64,000 nt of DNA from the NCBI GenBank assembly GCA_036396535.1, contig DASWKR010000002.1, positions 21,827-85,826 of the forward strand. Reading direction: 5' to 3'. The position numbers were made by a program, and so were the translations under genes. The notes below the pieces were generated by a model. That model saw only the letters and a program-made list of their open reading frames with translations. It ran no database searches and was not told the DNA's origin. The stretch is from Acidimicrobiia bacterium (GTDB lineage Bacteria; Actinomycetota; Acidimicrobiia; Spongiisociales; UBA5794). Below, piece by piece: positions 61,064 to 64,000 of the stretch (positions are counted from its first letter, which is position 1; each line of letters starts with the position of its first letter).

Positions 61064-63787
61064 ATGGACGACGAGGGCGGCCAACAAGAGCCATCGCAGC
61101 CGAACCTATCGCGAGGTCCCGAGGCTGCGACCACGGCAGGCATTCCGCTCCAGCGACTGGCGATCGGTGGCCTGGTCGTCGCTGGAGTGCTGGGGATAGT
61201 CCTGTCACTCGCGGGTGGCGGGGACGACCAGCCGCCGGCGGCTCTTTCCACCTCGACAACGCTCCAGACCACACCAGTGGAAGAGGTCTCGACGGAGTCG
61301 GAACCCGGGGCCGGCCCGGAGGTCCCTCCCATCGATGCCTGCTCTCTGCTCACTTTCGACGAGGTGTACGAGGCGCTCTCGGGCCTCGGCGGTTTGCTCG
61401 CCGTGGGCCGGAGTGAGGGATGCGTATGGACAGCGGATCTGGGCGAGGGGCCAGTCGAGGGTCTGGCGGTGCTGATCGTCCCGGGCGTACCGGACGACCT
61501 CATGCCGGGCGCCCAGCTGGATGGCGTGACCGGCGTGGAGGTGGCAGATGTCGGCCAGGCGGCCGCCTGGTTCCCGGGCAGTGATGGTGGGGTGCTCAGC
61601 GTCGTGGAGGAGACGAGCCTGGGCTACCTCTTCGTGCGGCTTGGCATCGACCATCCCGATCTCGACGATGCGGCCCGGCTCGAGGCGGCGAAGTCTCTGG
61701 TCGCCAACGCCCTGTCCAGATTCCCGGGCGCAGATCCGGGGGAGCCGAAGCCGATCGCCGACCTGTGCGATCTGGTGACGGACGAGGAAGCCGACGACGT
61801 GCTCGATCCATACCGTGGCAGCCACCCGGCGACCCAGGACGAGATCTTCGTCACTGACAACTTCGCCGAGCCTGTGGACCTCAGCGAGCCGGGGAATGCC
61901 AGCTGTAAGAAGCTGATCCTCGCGGAGATCTACCTGGAGATCCAGCAGGGAGATCCGGCCGACTTCGAGGTCGGTGCCGAGATGGAGGGAGTGGTAGGCC
62001 AACCGGTGCCGGGGCTGGGTGACGAGGCGGTCTGGTTTGCCCGGGTGCCGCGCCAGGGTTCGTTTGCTGCACCACATGAGGCCGGCGTGCTCAGCGTCAG
62101 CCAGGGAGGTGGCTTGTTCCGGGTGCTTCTCGCCATCCCTGATGCCGGCGCCGGCGCTCAGGACATCGTGCAAGGGCTGGTAGCCAAGGCACTCAACAGA
62201 TTGCCGGGTGGGTCACCGACGGGGGTTCTCGTCGCCGGCGTCGAGCCGACCACCCTGCCCGGTTTCGGATACGTGGACGTCCTCGTTGCCGGAGAGGAGA
62301 GGGGAGAGTGGACGAGGGGGGAGGGCCTTGTGGCGATGCTCAGAGTCTTGGCCGGCGAGCTGGACGCTTCTGAGGTGCTCGGCGACAGCGAGATCGTCGA
62401 ACGCTCCGGCGCGGGGGTCATCGGTCTGGCGCGGCAATATCTCGCCGCACGCACCGATGACACGGCGAGCACCGAGATCGCCCGGCTCCTCGACCTCCTG
62501 TTCCTGACGTCCGAAGAGCTTGTCGGAATGATCAAGGCCGGTGAGCCCACCGCACTGCTCTCCACTCTGGTCCTGGACGTGCTGGCCCAGCAGGATGACC
62601 AGGATGAGTGTCAGATCCTCTACAACACCGCAAGCCCCTGCCTGGTCGAAGTCAGGTCACCCGAGCTGGAACAGCAATGGCCCGGCAAATACGTTCTGCT
62701 GCGGCCGATGAGCAAGGTGTCGACCGACTGGAAGCAGGAGGACGTCGATGCGGCACTGGTGGCCATGAAGGACTCCGCCGAGGTGTACGAGGCCCTCGGC
62801 AAAATGCCGCCGGTCGTGATGTACCTGACGGGTGAGGAGGATCCCGGGGCCACCACGAACGTGGATGTCGAAGACGGGTTCTGTTTGATCAGTGTTCATC
62901 AGACGATGCAGATCTTCGGAGAGGACTCGTTCCAGCAGTTCCTCGCCCGAGACATCGCATACTGTCTGATCGCACAGACGTTCCCTGAAACCGGAACGAC
63001 TTTGCGCTGGTGGGTTGACGGTCTGGCCACCTACCTCAGCGGTGTCGTCTACGAGGACGTCAACCTGGAACACAACAATCTGCCACAGCGCCTCGCGGCA
63101 GAGGAGCTCGAGACGTCATTGCTGAGCAGAACGTTCACCAACTGGGTGTTCTTCGAGTATCTCCACCCCAAGGTCGGCGGAGCGAAGGGTGTCCTCGGCA
63201 CGATCGGCAACCTGCCCGGATCGCTGAACACTGAGATAGCGGGGCAGTGGCATCCTTTCAATGAGGCACTGACCGACGTGAGCGTGCCCGACCTCGGTGA
63301 CGGGAACGTTCCCTACGCACCTCCTGATGCCGCCGGGGCACCACCGAAGGTCGATGTGGAGATCGCGGGCGCCGGGGAAGCTTCGTTCAATGTGCGGTCG
63401 TTGGGCGTGAACCGGCTGTATGTCCGGGTAACCGGTGGGCCGGTTGCATGTGTTGAGTACGACCAGGAGAACGAGGTCAAGACCTCGTGGCGGATGGGGC
63501 CGCCAGGCCAGGGGAGTGGGTGGAGCGGCGATCTCCCCGAGACGCTCGAGGGCGACTCCACGTTCCTGTTGACCGTGACCGGAGGGGAGGGGGCACTGCC
63601 GGAGGGGATCCTCACGATTCGGGTCAAGGACGTGGTGGACTCCGCAGACGAATGCGACGAGGAGGAAGAAGAGGAGCCAGCGGATCCGGGCGACCTGTGT
63701 TTGGAGATATGCGATCCGTCGTCGTACTACCGATTCGGCGACCAGCTTGCGGAATGGCTCCAGCGTCTTCTGGGCCTCCTGGGCTGA
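61064..63787 (+). CDS. large membrane-anchored protein with degenerate peptidase-like domain
   Basis: A 907-residue protein: a cytosolic tail of about 30 residues, one membrane helix (LAIGGLVVAGVLGIVLSLAG), then an extracellular part. Two related N-terminal domains begin IDACSLLTFDEVYEALSG and IADLCDLVTDEEADDVLDP, resembling actinobacterial DUF3558-like modules. The region near residues 625-670 (FLARDIAYCLIAQTF, RWWVDGLATYLSG) looks like a gluzincin HExxH...EG domain in which the zinc His and Glu are lost. A C-terminal beta-domain and an acidic EEEEEE tail follow. It ends in an amphipathic helix. It is likely a non-enzymatic surface protein; function unknown. Confidence 0.6.
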   Translation: MDDEGGQQEPSQPNLSRGPEAATTAGIPLQRLAIGGLVVAGVLGIVLSLAGGGDDQPPAALSTSTTLQTTPVEEVSTESEPGAGPEVPPIDACSLLTFDEVYEALSGLGGLLAVGRSEGCVWTADLGEGPVEGLAVLIVPGVPDDLMPGAQLDGVTGVEVADVGQAAAWFPGSDGGVLSVVEETSLGYLFVRLGIDHPDLDDAARLEAAKSLVANALSRFPGADPGEPKPIADLCDLVTDEEADDVLDPYRGSHPATQDEIFVTDNFAEPVDLSEPGNASCKKLILAEIYLEIQQGDPADFEVGAEMEGVVGQPVPGLGDEAVWFARVPRQGSFAAPHEAGVLSVSQGGGLFRVLLAIPDAGAGAQDIVQGLVAKALNRLPGGSPTGVLVAGVEPTTLPGFGYVDVLVAGEERGEWTRGEGLVAMLRVLAGELDASEVLGDSEIVERSGAGVIGLARQYLAARTDDTASTEIARLLDLLFLTSEELVGMIKAGEPTALLSTLVLDVLAQQDDQDECQILYNTASPCLVEVRSPELEQQWPGKYVLLRPMSKVSTDWKQEDVDAALVAMKDSAEVYEALGKMPPVVMYLTGEEDPGATTNVDVEDGFCLISVHQTMQIFGEDSFQQFLARDIAYCLIAQTFPETGTTLRWWVDGLATYLSGVVYEDVNLEHNNLPQRLAAEELETSLLSRTFTNWVFFEYLHPKVGGAKGVLGTIGNLPGSLNTEIAGQWHPFNEALTDVSVPDLGDGNVPYAPPDAAGAPPKVDVEIAGAGEASFNVRSLGVNRLYVRVTGGPVACVEYDQENEVKTSWRMGPPGQGSGWSGDLPETLEGDSTFLLTVTGGEGALPEGILTIRVKDVVDSADECDEEEEEEPADPGDLCLEICDPSSYYRFGDQLAEWLQRLLGLLG

Positions 63788-63847
63788 CACGTCACACGGT
63801 CAGAGTCGATCCCTGACTTCTCCCTGGTCAAGGGCGGTTTCCGGGTT

Positions 63848-64000
63848 TCAATCAGGTCGGTGATTTGTGGGCCCACGTGGACTTGAACCACGGACCTCAT
63901 CCTTATCAGGGATGCGCGCGACGCGCATAAGTAGCCTGTCTACCTGGGGTTTCGCGCTGCCATCTACAGCTTGTGTCACATTTGTGGCACACAGCAGGAA
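63848..64000 (-). other. open frame running off the right edge across the tRNA fragment
   Basis: A minus-strand frame is open from the edge for 50 codons to a TGA at 63848. Its last part is a translation of the tRNA fragment (PDKDEVRGSSPRGPTN), a pattern seen where an integrase or other gene reads into an att site. Another frame is also open, so I cannot say which, if either, is coding. Confidence 0.2.
63868..63914 (-). tRNA. 3' fragment of tRNA-Ile(GAT), probable attachment-site remnant
   Basis: On the minus strand: anticodon stem CATCC/GGATG around loop CTGATAA (anticodon GAT), variable AGGTC, T-arm CGTGG-TTCAAGT-CCACG, acceptor strand TGGGCCC and discriminator A. The matching 5' acceptor strand (GGGCCCA) and a D-arm are absent upstream, where unrelated sequence (GGTAGACAGGCTACTTATGC) stands instead. 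No CCA is encoded. A tRNA piece from anticodon to 3' end is what tyrosine-integrase elements leave at one end after insertion. Confidence 0.7.

Noticed and set aside
63868..63950. Complete tRNA gene at the right edge
   Set aside because: The 5' acceptor strand complementary to TGGGCCC and a D-arm cannot be found in the adjoining 80 bases.

Overview
The window is GC-rich and comes from an actinobacterium. A gyrA C-terminus is followed by a DUF3566-type membrane gene, a pairing characteristic of Actinomycetota. Several F420-type oxidoreductases (PPOX-like and luciferase-like), many GTG/TTG starts and Thr-rich lipoprotein linkers fit this. An uncultured Acidimicrobiia-like lineage is plausible, but nothing here fixes the class.

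Layout. 0-9 kb is a mixed core region: gyrA end, DUF3566 protein, VIT-family transporter, cyclic-nucleotide-binding protein, S33 peptidase, quinone oxidoreductase, PPOX protein, lone ABC ATPase, and a redoxin with an in-frame TGA. 9-13.7 kb holds an M13 metallopeptidase and two secreted/lipoprotein genes of unknown function. 13.7-26 kb carries a GntR/FCD regulator and two parallel NMT1/THI5-like ABC importers (each lipoprotein, permease, permease, ATPase), separated by a DMT exporter, an M24 metallohydrolase and a hydantoinase. 26-38 kb continues with Dabb, amidohydrolase, ureohydrolase and dehydrogenase genes, and ends in a plus-strand run containing an allantoinase/dihydroorotase-like enzyme, a cyclase and a molybdenum hydroxylase large subunit. 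Together 13.7-38 kb looks like uptake and breakdown of cyclic amide/N-heterocyclic compounds; the substrate is inferred, not shown. 38-46.8 kb has a second M24 protein, an aminohydrolase, two LacI regulators, a beta-hydroxyacid dehydrogenase and zinc alcohol dehydrogenases.

The most notable region is 46.8-56.2 kb. Two paralogous operons each encode a Thr-linker NitT/TauT-type binding lipoprotein and a ~553-residue protein whose reading frame crosses a TGA. The TGA falls in a U-x-x-C motif (U-S-T-C and U-S-M-C) inside a domain resembling the UGSC (seleno)protein family. In both, a hairpin with a GGTC loop starts 17 nt after the TGA, as expected for a bacterial SECIS. One operon also carries thioredoxin reductase, two permeases and an ATPase. 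Both operons are preceded by an almost identical 44-nt element built of LacI-type half sites. I read this as a selenoprotein-dependent uptake-and-reduction system of unknown substrate. The redoxin at 8.5 kb has TGA exactly at the peroxidatic Cys position plus a SECIS-like hairpin, so three independent loci point to selenocysteine decoding. No selA/B/C/D gene is in the window.

The right part (56-64 kb) has two luciferase-like oxidoreductases, exonuclease III, an AlkZ-like winged-helix protein, a methyltransferase and a large membrane-anchored protein with a degenerate peptidase domain. At the right edge lies the 3' part of a tRNA-Ile(GAT) without its 5' half, a typical attachment-site remnant of an integrated element.
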